Part shown: piece after piece, positions 35,735 to 43,811 of the stretch
Position numbering within the stretch: position 1 is the first letter of the stretch
How the letters are laid out: the number at the start of each line of letters is the position of its first letter
NCBI GenBank assembly: GCA_927443345.1
Contig: CAKMKJ010000026.1
Location: forward strand, 1-43,811
Direction: 5' to 3'
DNA length: 43,811 nt
From: an uncultured Anaerolineaceae bacterium
Lineage (GTDB): Bacteria > Chloroflexota > Anaerolineae > Anaerolineales > Anaerolineaceae
Position numbers and translations under genes: made by a program
Notes under the pieces: generated by a model
The model's database searches: none
Told to the model about the DNA's origin: nothing
Seen by the model: only the letters and a program-made list of their open reading frames with translations

Positions 35735-36849
35735 GCGGGCTAGACTCCTTCTTGCAGCTATTCAAGAAAAACAAAGTGCAAACTGGTGCACTACCAGTGC
35801 AAGCCAGCGAACTCAATGATGAAATCGAAACCCTGCATGCTCAAATGCAGATTATCACAGAACTTACCCGATTGGCAGCCGAAACTGCGGGTGACCATAT
35901 TTTAGTAAAAGAAATTTCGGAACTGCTTCAGCAGCGCTGCCTGCTGCATTATGTCGGTGTCTTTTTAGTGGATGCTTCTCGTGAATATGCGGTTCTACAA
36001 TATGGCACTGGTGACCAGGGGCAACAGATGCTTTCTGCAAGCTACCGCCTTGCGACCAGCGGTTATTCACTGGTAGGCAAATGCATCCAGACCAGAGAAC
36101 AAATTTCATTAATCATGGATGAATCCGACCCAGCCAGGTTTGAAAACCCCTTTCTGCCCCAATCGCGATGCGAACTTGCTCTACCGTTAATTACAAACGA
36201 CCAACTCCTGGGTGTTTTAGACGTCCACTTTGCTGCCGCCAAAACCCTGGATGCAGGCACGGTTACACTTCTACAGCAGGCGGCCCACCTTCTGGCCATT
36301 TCACTTCAAAAACCCGTCAAGGCTAAAACGTCAAAGGCCAGCGTTTTCCTTAATCTGGATGAATTAGAGAAACCAGTCAAAATCGAAAAAAAAGAAATTA
36401 CTGTCAATTACACAAACCCGGATTACCTCAAACCGCGTTTGAAAGATGCAAAACACACCATTCCGCTGGTGCTGCATCATGAAACAATTGGCAGCCTTGA
36501 TCTTGAATTAAACGACCAGATGTGGACCAGCGAAAATGAACACTTCGCTCAGGCTGTTGCAGCTCAGACTTTGTCTGCCCTAGAAACCGTCAGTCGGCTT
36601 AACCAGATCATCCATCATGCCGAAAGAGAGCGCAAAGTCTTAGAGATCACCTCGAAGATTCGATCAACCAATGATTCACAAAAGATGCTTCAAATCGCAT
36701 TAGAAGAAATCAGCACTCACCTGGGTGTTTTGCAGGCGCAAATTGTTTTAAACGTGCCTGAAGTGCCGCGGCCTACAGATACGCTCCGCACCACCAATAC
36801 GAAATCACTTCAAAACAAAATGACCACCGGCCAACTGCCAGAGCTTTGA
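35731..36849 (+). CDS. GAF-domain signalling protein, second of the pair
   Basis: A 372-residue soluble protein. A GAF domain lies at about 40-195 (LLHYVGVFLVDASREYAVLQYG, LPLITNDQLLGVLDVHF). A less complete one at about 230-290 (TIPLVLHHETIGSLDLEL) looks like only the last strands of a GAF fold. The C-terminal ~60 residues include ERKVLEITSKIRSTNDSQKM and GVLQAQIVLN, matching the end of the neighbouring protein. No kinase, cyclase or DNA-binding domain is present. It follows the first GAF gene with an ATGA overlap and precedes parA by seven bases. It is probably an adaptor or sensor subunit working with the hybrid kinase. Confidence 0.86.
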   Translation: MSGLDSFLQLFKKNKVQTGALPVQASELNDEIETLHAQMQIITELTRLAAETAGDHILVKEISELLQQRCLLHYVGVFLVDASREYAVLQYGTGDQGQQMLSASYRLATSGYSLVGKCIQTREQISLIMDESDPARFENPFLPQSRCELALPLITNDQLLGVLDVHFAAAKTLDAGTVTLLQQAAHLLAISLQKPVKAKTSKASVFLNLDELEKPVKIEKKEITVNYTNPDYLKPRLKDAKHTIPLVLHHETIGSLDLELNDQMWTSENEHFAQAVAAQTLSALETVSRLNQIIHHAERERKVLEITSKIRSTNDSQKMLQIALEEISTHLGVLQAQIVLNVPEVPRPTDTLRTTNTKSLQNKMTTGQLPEL

Positions 36850-36856
36850 GGATGAG

Positions 36857-37618
36857 ATGACCCGTGTGATTGCAATCGCCAATGAAAAAGGAGGCGTCGC
36901 CAAAACCACCACAGCCCTCTCGCTGGGTGGCGCGCTGGTTGCTCTTGGATATCGGGTGTTACTGGTTGACCTCGATCCGCAGGCCAATTTATCTCTGGCA
37001 ATGGGATGTGAATCGCATGCAGGCACAAAATCCTTTATCAATCTGGTGATGGAAAACCTGAACCTCGAAAGAGCGCTGGTTAAAACTGAAATTCAAGGCT
37101 TATATCTGCTGCCGGCAAACAAAGAAATACGGTTCGCTGAACGCGTGCTGCCTATACGTCCTGAATACCGAACGCTTCTGCGCAATATTATTGCTCAAGA
37201 AAAGAGCTACGATTTTGTTTTGATTGACTGTCCGCCATTTATTGGCACGCTTACCACCAACGCTCTCACGGCTGCCAATCTCTTAATCATCCCCACACAG
37301 GCGGAATATTTTTCAGTTTATGCCTTGCGTAATATGATGAGTTTAATCAGGGAGGTGCGCAGTAAAGGAAACCCAGCCCTGCGCTACCGCCTTTTGGTCA
37401 CCCTCTTTGATAAACGCAACAGAATCCACCGCACACTTTATTCACATTTACGCCAAACCTTTATCGGTGGTGTGCTGGATTCAATCATCGAAGTGGATAC
37501 GAAATTACGTGAAAGTGTCATAGCAGGCGTGCCGATCAATCACCTTGCTGGTAAAAGCCGTGCCGCCATGCAATATGACTTTCTAGCCCAGGAGATCATT
37601 CAATATGTCAAGGAATAA
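36857..37618 (+). CDS. ParA/Soj-family ATPase within a signalling operon
   Basis: A 253-residue deviant Walker A ATPase. The P-loop is NEKGGVAKTTTALSLGGAL with the signature lysine at the start, Walker A' is LLVDLDPQANLSLAMG, and Walker B is FVLIDCPPFIGTLTTNAL. It has no N-terminal helix-turn-helix, unlike plasmid ParA, and no ParB gene follows, so chromosome partition is unlikely. Related ParC/PpfA proteins position chemosensory clusters, and the surrounding genes are two GAF proteins and a giant hybrid kinase. Its stop overlaps the kinase start by 14 bases, so the two are coupled in translation. Spatial placement of the signalling complex is a reasonable inference. Confidence 0.92.
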   Translation: MTRVIAIANEKGGVAKTTTALSLGGALVALGYRVLLVDLDPQANLSLAMGCESHAGTKSFINLVMENLNLERALVKTEIQGLYLLPANKEIRFAERVLPIRPEYRTLLRNIIAQEKSYDFVLIDCPPFIGTLTTNALTAANLLIIPTQAEYFSVYALRNMMSLIREVRSKGNPALRYRLLVTLFDKRNRIHRTLYSHLRQTFIGGVLDSIIEVDTKLRESVIAGVPINHLAGKSRAAMQYDFLAQEIIQYVKE

Positions 37619-40600
37619 GATCACGACCCGCCTGGACAAATTTTTCTCTGATTTCAATCCAAATGAAGAGCCGATTGATATCCCCAGCATAGATGCTGGT
37701 GAAAATCCCATTTATGCATGGGAAACCGATCCGAACGGCCTTATCACTATCTGTGACGAAGGCATCTTAAAAGTATTGGGACTAACCCCTGAACAAGCCA
37801 TTGGCAATCCGCTTTTATCATTTCAACTGACTGCCAAAGAACAAGCCAAATTGCGCGAAGCAATGCAACATGAGCATTTACCGATTGAAGTTGAACTTTT
37901 TGCACTGACAACAGACAACACTAAACAAATGGTGCGTTACACAATTTATCACAAACTGGATATAGAAGGAAAAATCCAGGGGTTCAGAGGATATTGCGAA
38001 CTTGTCGGTGCGGTTAAAAAACAAAAAGTAAAAGTCAAAAAAGCCCATAAAAAAACCCTTCAAACATCATCGCGTATTGAACAAAGCCAACAGCCGCTAA
38101 ATAAGAACACAAAAGACCTGCCCGAGCTCGTTGGGCAAACTGCACCATTGACCATGGAAGAATCCGTGGACGGTTCATACAATAATAAAACTCCCAAAAA
38201 GAGAAAAACGGCTTTTGACAGCGAAGTGATCGAACAAGTAAAAGAAATTTCTGCCATTGACCCGGGGATGACCAAAACCTTGACGCTGCTGCAAGACACT
38301 GCTGAAATGGATCAAGCCCGATCAACTTTACCTATCAACAACAAAGAGTTAACAGGCATTTCACTGGTAAACAAACACTTTGAAAATTCAAACACCGTTT
38401 GGACTGCTCAAGCCCAGGCCAGTTTTGAAGATAACAGGTTGGTTGCCATCTCAGCACTGAACGGCAAACCTGCAATTCTGGCTGTCCCGTTAAAAATGCG
38501 CGATGATAAGAAGGGTGTCATCGAGATCATTGATGACAAACCCAACCGTGTTTGGACGGATGAAGACCGCCTCTTTTTGCAGGAAATTTCGCACCAATTG
38601 GGTCTTGCTCTTGAAAACTCTCAATTGTATTCGACCATTCAAAAAGAGTTGTCAGAGCGCGTCAAAGCCGAGCGTGAAACACTGCGCCGAAACAAGGACC
38701 TCTCCAACCTTAATCAAATCGGTCAGCAATTAAGCCAATTGGTCAACCAAAACCAGATTTTTGAAATTATTGCACCCATGGTGCAAAAAATTATGAACGT
38801 TGAGAATTTATTATTAACCCTGGTTAATAAAGAAAAAACACAGCTTAGTTTTCCAGTTTGCCTGGTCAACGGCATCAATAACAACCTCGCACCTCGTGTC
38901 ATGATGCAGGGCTATCAAGAAAGCATGCTGGAAGACAGAAAACCACTGCTGATCAACCGAAATTTATCTGCTTCTTTAGCTGAAACAAAAATTGACCACT
39001 CAAATTACCTGCCTTTTTCACTGCTGGCGGTGCCGCTGCTTACCGGTGACCGAGCCTCGGGTGTGCTGTCTGTCTTTGATTACCAAAATGAAGACGCATA
39101 TGACCAGGTGCAGATTGAATTGCTATCAAGCGTAGCTGCCCAGGTTGCTACAGCTCTTGAGAATGCCAAGTTGTTTAACGAGATCACCCATGCGCTGGAA
39201 ATCATTGAAAACCGTCAGCGCGTTCAAGTCAATGTTACAGCTGCCGTCGCTGAGTTAAGTTTAAAAGGTTCAGGAGAAATCACATCCTTTTTAAAATCTC
39301 TGGCTCAGGCCAGTTTGTGTGAGAGAGCCATTTATGCTGAAGTAAACAATCAGGCATGGCAAATTGTCGCTAGTTACACCTCCCCGGAATCCACACTATA
39401 CCAATCCAATAGTGTTTATCCGAAAGTAGCCATTGAACAACTCGAAGAAGTTGTGACTGACCTTGAGAAAAAAGGATGGCATTCACGAACACTCTCCAAT
39501 GCGTCTGAACTCGAGAAACAATGGTTGATCGCCAATGAAATCCAATCCATTCTGATTCTGGCTCTTAAACGAGATAACAAGCTTGATGGATTCATCGCGC
39601 TTGAAAAGCATGCTTCTCTGGATGAATGGAAGATCGAAGAAATAGACATTCTGCGTACTGCATCAGAAGCTTTTTCAAACACACTCATCCGTGAAGATTT
39701 GTTAAAACAATTACGCGGCTCATTAAGCGAAACTGAAAATCTATATTCCGCCTCGCATCAACTGGCCTTGGCGAGCAGTATGCAAGAAATGATCATGGCG
39801 GTTATCTCAAGCTTTTCTACTTCAGAAGTAGACCGCGGTGAGATCGTGCTTTTTGATTACAACATGCAAGGCCGCATTTCACGGATGACGGTTGCTGCAA
39901 ACTATTCAGACGATTCCACAAAAAAAGTTAACCCCCTCGGTTATGAATATGCAGCAGAAATGTTTGAAAATCTTTTCTCGTCTGCCTCACCAGTCTATTA
40001 TGACCTTCTGACAGACGCCTCTATTGATGAAATGCTTAAAGAAATATATCGAAATCAAGATATTCACTCATTGGCTGTGTTACCACTGTGGAGTGTCAAC
40101 GTCCAGACCGGGGTCTTGCTTCTGGAAACAAACAAACCGCATCGCTTTTCAACACTTGAAAAACGCACCTATCCACCTCTGGTGGATCAAATGTCCACAG
40201 CTATTCAGAATTTAAGATTGTTCGAAAGCACCCAAATCGCTCTAGCCGAAACAGAGTTGCTCTTCAGAATCTCGAGCGGCATTGCCAATTCATCAAGCAT
40301 GGAAGAATTGGTTTCACTTGTAGGTGAAAATGCCATGCCTAAAAACTGCGAGTCACTCCATCTCTATATCGCTTCGGATGCGCGTTCTTCTCAATCACCA
40401 GATTTCTCTCTGGTCGGAACATATAGCAAAGGCTCAGAACCTCGGACTTCTGGTCAGAAACTGCCTGCCAGTGCCCTGCCTTTTTTGGAGTTCCCTTCCA
40501 ACAAACCTATAATACTTAACGACACCACAGATGATTCTCTTCCGGTTGTCTCTCAAACCTATTTTAGAAATTCGGGTATCGCAGCTGCCATTTTCATTCC

Positions 40601-42782
40601 GCTTCAAACCGCAATCAATCCGGTTGGCTTCATGTTGGCAAGTTCCAACAAAACTGGTGCGCTTGACCCTAAAGATGCCCATACCCTGCAAATCATCGGC
40701 AACAGTATCGCCGTGGCAATTGAACGCCAACGCCTTTTATTTGAAGCCCAACGTCGTGCCCTCGAATTACAAACCGCAGCCGAAATCGCCAGAGATACCA
40801 CCAGCACGCTTTCACAAGAAATATTGTTGAGCCGAATCGTCAATTTGCTTAAAGACCGTTTTGGTTTTTATCACTGTTCAATTTTCTTGCTCAATGAATC
40901 CAATCAATACGCGATTATCGAGGAATCTACCGGTGAAGCCGGAAAACTAATGAAACAAAATAAACACAAGCTGGCTGTCGGCTCTAAATCTGTGATCGGG
41001 TCGTGCCTGGCCAGCGGCCAACCCATCATCGTCAACGATTCTAATTTGAGTCCGGTTTTTCTTCCAAACCCGCTGCTGCCAGATACGCGCTCAGAAATGG
41101 GCATTCCATTGAAAATTGGCGGACACATCATCGGTGCGCTTGACCTGCATTCCACCTCGACCAACGCGTTTTCTGAGAACGAGTTGACCGTGCTGCAGAT
41201 CCTCACTGATCAAATCTCGGTTGCCATTGAAAACGCAAGAGCCTTCTCCATCTCTCAAAAAGCGGTTCAAGAGATGCGCGAATTGGATCGGGTAAAGAGC
41301 CAGTTCCTGGCCAACATGAGCCACGAACTGCGCACCCCGCTCAATTCAGTCATCGGTTTTTCACGCGTGATCCTCAAGGGCATTGACGGTCCGATCAATA
41401 AGGTTCAAGAACAAGATATTACCTCCATCTACAATTCAGGCATGAATCTGCTAAACATGATTAATGAAATTCTTGATCTATCAAAAATTGAAGCCGGCAA
41501 AATGGAATTGCAGCTTGAAGATGTCAGTATTTCTGAAGTAATTGCCAAAGCCATCTCTACTGCCACAGGCCTGATCAAAGACAAACCGATTGAATTAATT
41601 CAGAAAATACCTAACAATTTGCCATCCGTTAAAGCGGATGAAATAAAACTTGGACAGATCGTTTTGAACCTGCTCTCAAATGCCATCAAATTCACTGACA
41701 GAGGCAGCATCACCATTGAGGTAGAGCTTGCAAAAGACGAAAACCTGAATCCTGAACTCAGGGTTTTGGTGAGCGATTCAGGCGTGGGCATCGCACCTGC
41801 CGATCAAGCCAAACTCTTCCAACGCTTCTCGCAGGTGGATGATTCACCCACCCGCAAAACTGGCGGCACAGGGTTGGGACTTTCGATCAGCCGCTCATTG
41901 ATCGAACTGCACGGCGGCAAAATCGGTCTTCTGACTAGTCAACCTGGCAAAGGAAGCACCTTTTATTTCACGCTGCCAGTGATCGGCTATCGTAAAGGTC
42001 TTGATTTGAACGACCTGGGCCATGGCGAGAATGTGATCCTATCAATTGATGATGACCCTCAGGTTATTGGGCTATACGAAAGGTACTTGAAAAATTACGG
42101 CTTTGAAGTGGTCGCGCTCACCAATCCTGCTAAAGCAGTTGAAAAAGCCATTGAACTGAAACCGTTTGCCATCACCCTGGATATCATGATGCCGCAAGTT
42201 GACGGCTGGCAGGTGCTGCATGAACTTAAACAGGATGAACGCACACGCGACATTCCCATCCTGGTCTGCTCCATCCTTGAAGAAGAAGATAAAGGATACA
42301 ACCTCGGCGCTTCAGAATACCTGGTTAAGCCATTCCTGCAAGACGACCTGATCAATGCCATCCACCGCATCAATCGTGAAGGTCAAGCCATGGAAGTGTT
42401 AATTATTGATGATGATGTAAATGATCTGAAATTCGTAAAGAAAATGGTTGAAACCGAACCGCGCATTCATCCCACCCTAGCACAGGGCGGAAAGGTTGCA
42501 CTCGAAATCCTCAATAACATGACCCCGGATTTGATCGTTCTGGATTTGTTCATGCCAGACATGAACGGTTTTGAAATATTAGATAAATTCAAATCTGATG
42601 AGCGGCTCGCTAAAATTCCCGTAATTGTGCTTACCGGTGCTGATTTGACCTCCGAGCAGAAAGCACAGTTGGCTGAATCCAGCCAATCACTAGCCACACA
42701 CGGTTTAATTAAAGAAAGTGATATTCTAAAAAACTTGGAAGAAGCACTTGAAAAGATAAGACCTTTGGCAAAAGATAAATAA
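37605..42782 (+). CDS. Giant hybrid histidine kinase, PAS, about six GAF, HisKA-HATPase, two receivers
   Basis: A 1725-residue soluble sensor. Residues ~25-140 form a PAS domain (PIYAWETDPNGLITICDEG). A linker follows, then about six GAF-type domains near 240-345, 362-520, 532-695, 710-868, 882-1045 and 1052-1212; the third and the first are the most diverged. The kinase core has the H-box FLANMSHELRTPLNSVIGF (near 1235-1250), N-box QIVLNLLSNAIKF (near 1350), G1 VSDSGVGIAP and G2 GGTGLGLSISR, all intact. Two receivers close it: ILSIDDDPQVIGLY with LDIMMPQVDGW, and VLIIDDDVNDLKF with LDLFMPDMNGF. No membrane helix is seen, so it senses in the cytoplasm. It starts inside parA. Ligands are unknown. 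Confidence 0.95.
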   Translation: MSRNKITTRLDKFFSDFNPNEEPIDIPSIDAGENPIYAWETDPNGLITICDEGILKVLGLTPEQAIGNPLLSFQLTAKEQAKLREAMQHEHLPIEVELFALTTDNTKQMVRYTIYHKLDIEGKIQGFRGYCELVGAVKKQKVKVKKAHKKTLQTSSRIEQSQQPLNKNTKDLPELVGQTAPLTMEESVDGSYNNKTPKKRKTAFDSEVIEQVKEISAIDPGMTKTLTLLQDTAEMDQARSTLPINNKELTGISLVNKHFENSNTVWTAQAQASFEDNRLVAISALNGKPAILAVPLKMRDDKKGVIEIIDDKPNRVWTDEDRLFLQEISHQLGLALENSQLYSTIQKELSERVKAERETLRRNKDLSNLNQIGQQLSQLVNQNQIFEIIAPMVQKIMNVENLLLTLVNKEKTQLSFPVCLVNGINNNLAPRVMMQGYQESMLEDRKPLLINRNLSASLAETKIDHSNYLPFSLLAVPLLTGDRASGVLSVFDYQNEDAYDQVQIELLSSVAAQVATALENAKLFNEITHALEIIENRQRVQVNVTAAVAELSLKGSGEITSFLKSLAQASLCERAIYAEVNNQAWQIVASYTSPESTLYQSNSVYPKVAIEQLEEVVTDLEKKGWHSRTLSNASELEKQWLIANEIQSILILALKRDNKLDGFIALEKHASLDEWKIEEIDILRTASEAFSNTLIREDLLKQLRGSLSETENLYSASHQLALASSMQEMIMAVISSFSTSEVDRGEIVLFDYNMQGRISRMTVAANYSDDSTKKVNPLGYEYAAEMFENLFSSASPVYYDLLTDASIDEMLKEIYRNQDIHSLAVLPLWSVNVQTGVLLLETNKPHRFSTLEKRTYPPLVDQMSTAIQNLRLFESTQIALAETELLFRISSGIANSSSMEELVSLVGENAMPKNCESLHLYIASDARSSQSPDFSLVGTYSKGSEPRTSGQKLPASALPFLEFPSNKPIILNDTTDDSLPVVSQTYFRNSGIAAAIFIPLQTAINPVGFMLASSNKTGALDPKDAHTLQIIGNSIAVAIERQRLLFEAQRRALELQTAAEIARDTTSTLSQEILLSRIVNLLKDRFGFYHCSIFLLNESNQYAIIEESTGEAGKLMKQNKHKLAVGSKSVIGSCLASGQPIIVNDSNLSPVFLPNPLLPDTRSEMGIPLKIGGHIIGALDLHSTSTNAFSENELTVLQILTDQISVAIENARAFSISQKAVQEMRELDRVKSQFLANMSHELRTPLNSVIGFSRVILKGIDGPINKVQEQDITSIYNSGMNLLNMINEILDLSKIEAGKMELQLEDVSISEVIAKAISTATGLIKDKPIELIQKIPNNLPSVKADEIKLGQIVLNLLSNAIKFTDRGSITIEVELAKDENLNPELRVLVSDSGVGIAPADQAKLFQRFSQVDDSPTRKTGGTGLGLSISRSLIELHGGKIGLLTSQPGKGSTFYFTLPVIGYRKGLDLNDLGHGENVILSIDDDPQVIGLYERYLKNYGFEVVALTNPAKAVEKAIELKPFAITLDIMMPQVDGWQVLHELKQDERTRDIPILVCSILEEEDKGYNLGASEYLVKPFLQDDLINAIHRINREGQAMEVLIIDDDVNDLKFVKKMVETEPRIHPTLAQGGKVALEILNNMTPDLIVLDLFMPDMNGFEILDKFKSDERLAKIPVIVLTGADLTSEQKAQLAESSQSLATHGLIKESDILKNLEEALEKIRPLAKDK

Positions 42783-42916
42783 TCCATCCTCGTTTTATTG
42801 TGTATGGGTTGTGCAATAACAAAAATAACAACCAAAATCGCTTTCTACATCAATGCCTCATTGCAGGCTGCATTTCAAGCAGTTCACTGTAAAGTTTTTG
42901 TTTTAGGGAGGTACGG

Positions 42917-43811
42917 ATGCAGAAAAACAATAAACTTTTGTTTTTTATGGGTGTTTTGATCACTTTCTTTGCAGTCATGGCTTGCAATCTACCATTCAAA
43001 ATCGTCCCCAACTTTACACCGACGCCTACGGTTGAAGCGACACAAACAGTTTTACTGCCTACAACCACACAAACTCCCACCCAGACTGTTGAAATAACGC
43101 CCACCTTAGAGAATCAAGAAAAATTAGGTGGTGCAATACCTGCATTTGGTTCCGTATTAACCTGGGTTGATTACAGCAATTTTGTTTTTGTTCCATCAGG
43201 CGAATACACCGTCGGAAAAGACAGCGCCAATCAAGTCGATTTCTCACCGCGGCATTCCATTTCGCTGAACGGTTTTTGGATTCAACAATCGGAAGTCACC
43301 AATCAGCAATATGCTCAATGCGTCGCGGATGGAAAATGCAGTCAGCCAATTCAAGTGCCTGAAGTACCATATTGGTACGAATATCCTTATGATGGCAATC
43401 ATCCTGTGGTGGGGGTAACCTGGTTTCAAGCCCGTGAATATTGTCAATATGTTCAAGCACGCTTGCCAAGCGAAGCCGAATGGGAAGCAGCAGCGCGAGG
43501 TCCAGTTGGCAAAATCTACCCGTGGGGAGGCGACAAACCAAATTGCAACTATCTAAATTTCAAGGGATGCCTTGATCCTTCAGAGCCTGTCGATATCCTT
43601 TCTTATCCATTTGGTTCCAGCGACATTTATGCCTTTGACATGGCTGGCAATGTGTTTGAATGGGTCGAAGATTGGTATGCAAAAGATTACTACGCGTCGT
43701 CACCTTCCGAGAACCCGACCGGGCCAGCGGACGGGAGGAAAAGAGTATATCGAGGCGGAAGCTACACCTCATCAAGCGACGAAATAGGGTCCTATCTTAG
43801 GTTTGCCATAG
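42917..43811 (+). CDS. Lipoprotein with formylglycine-generating-enzyme-like domain (partial at window end)
   Basis: The frame is open from the ATG at 42917 (GGGAGG six bases upstream) to the window edge, at least 298 residues, and continues beyond. An N-terminal helix ends in a lipobox, FFAVMAC, so the protein is predicted to be lipid-anchored. A Thr/Pro-rich spacer (TPTPTVEATQ to ITPTLE) follows, then an FGE/sulfatase-modifying fold: FVFVPSGEYTVGKDS, GFWIQQSEVTNQQYAQC, HPVVGVTWFQAREYC, RLPSEAEWEAAARG, FDMAGNVFEWVEDWY and YRGGSYTSSSDEIGSY. True FGE has its catalytic cysteines just after the GGS motif; here the residues are Thr, Ser, Ser, so catalysis is unlikely. Such non-catalytic domains often bind ligands or proteins on the cell surface. 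Confidence 0.9.
   Translation, partial: MQKNNKLLFFMGVLITFFAVMACNLPFKIVPNFTPTPTVEATQTVLLPTTTQTPTQTVEITPTLENQEKLGGAIPAFGSVLTWVDYSNFVFVPSGEYTVGKDSANQVDFSPRHSISLNGFWIQQSEVTNQQYAQCVADGKCSQPIQVPEVPYWYEYPYDGNHPVVGVTWFQAREYCQYVQARLPSEAEWEAAARGPVGKIYPWGGDKPNCNYLNFKGCLDPSEPVDILSYPFGSSDIYAFDMAGNVFEWVEDWYAKDYYASSPSENPTGPADGRKRVYRGGSYTSSSDEIGSYLRFAI

Noticed and set aside
36857-37618. ParA as part of a chromosome or plasmid partition locus
   Set aside because: No parB follows, no cluster of parS-like repeats was seen, and the neighbours are signalling genes.

Overview
The window looks like a chromosomal segment of a Chloroflexota bacterium, most likely class Anaerolineae. That placement is an inference from gene content: Pro-Thr-rich spacers in exported proteins, stacked GAF-domain sensor kinases, a lipoprotein with a formylglycine-enzyme-like fold, a DUF2207-like membrane protein, and a mre-min-mrdA-rodA cell-shape cluster. 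No rRNA is present to confirm it. Three tRNAs (Val-TAC, Pro-GGG, Gly-CCC) and a tmRNA are clear.

Layout. 1-3904: a Pro-Thr-rich exported protein, a fumarylacetoacetate-hydrolase-family enzyme and a 7TM-PAS-GAF-GGDEF diguanylate cyclase, all on the minus strand. 4047-5648: tRNA-Val, a CorA-type transporter and tmRNA. 5710-9078: ligA and rlmI, with a decayed second copy of the rlmI tail and its hairpin just downstream. 9206-14613: a plus-strand operon of a small zinc-ribbon membrane protein, a large DUF2207-like membrane protein ending in a Cys-Ala repeat, a radical SAM/SPASM enzyme with an N-terminal PqqD-like domain, a paralogue of it that has lost every cluster-binding cysteine, and a methyltransferase. 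It ends at a strong hairpin, followed by an MFS transporter. 16129-16450: tRNA-Pro with its 3' end and terminator repeated in tandem. 16659-22175: an arsenic/redox block on the minus strand (arsR2-acr3, and arsR1-thioredoxin-permease-Trx/CcdA fusion). 22233-22859: a frameshifted phosphotransferase pseudogene. 22949-24709: a P-loop kinase/PEPCK-like protein. 24822-33712: mreB-mreC-mreD-mrdA-minC-minD-minE-rodA-gltX, one long minus-strand run. 34036-42782: tRNA-Gly, a tiny membrane protein, then a signalling operon of a single-domain response regulator, two GAF proteins, a ParA-type ATPase and a 1725-residue hybrid histidine kinase. 42917 to the end: a lipoprotein with a formylglycine-enzyme-like domain, cut by the window edge.

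The most unusual part is the 9206-14613 operon. A membrane protein whose last residues alternate Cys and Ala is encoded 12 bases before a PqqD-fused radical SAM/SPASM enzyme, which is followed by its catalytically dead twin and a methyltransferase. This has the organisation of a peptide- or protein-modification system in which the Cys-Ala tail is the natural candidate substrate and the dead twin a candidate scaffold. That function is inference; the architecture and the cysteine losses are read directly. Second in interest are the ParA in the GAF/histidine-kinase operon, the tRNA-Pro tail repeats beside the arsenic block, and the rlmI tail duplication.
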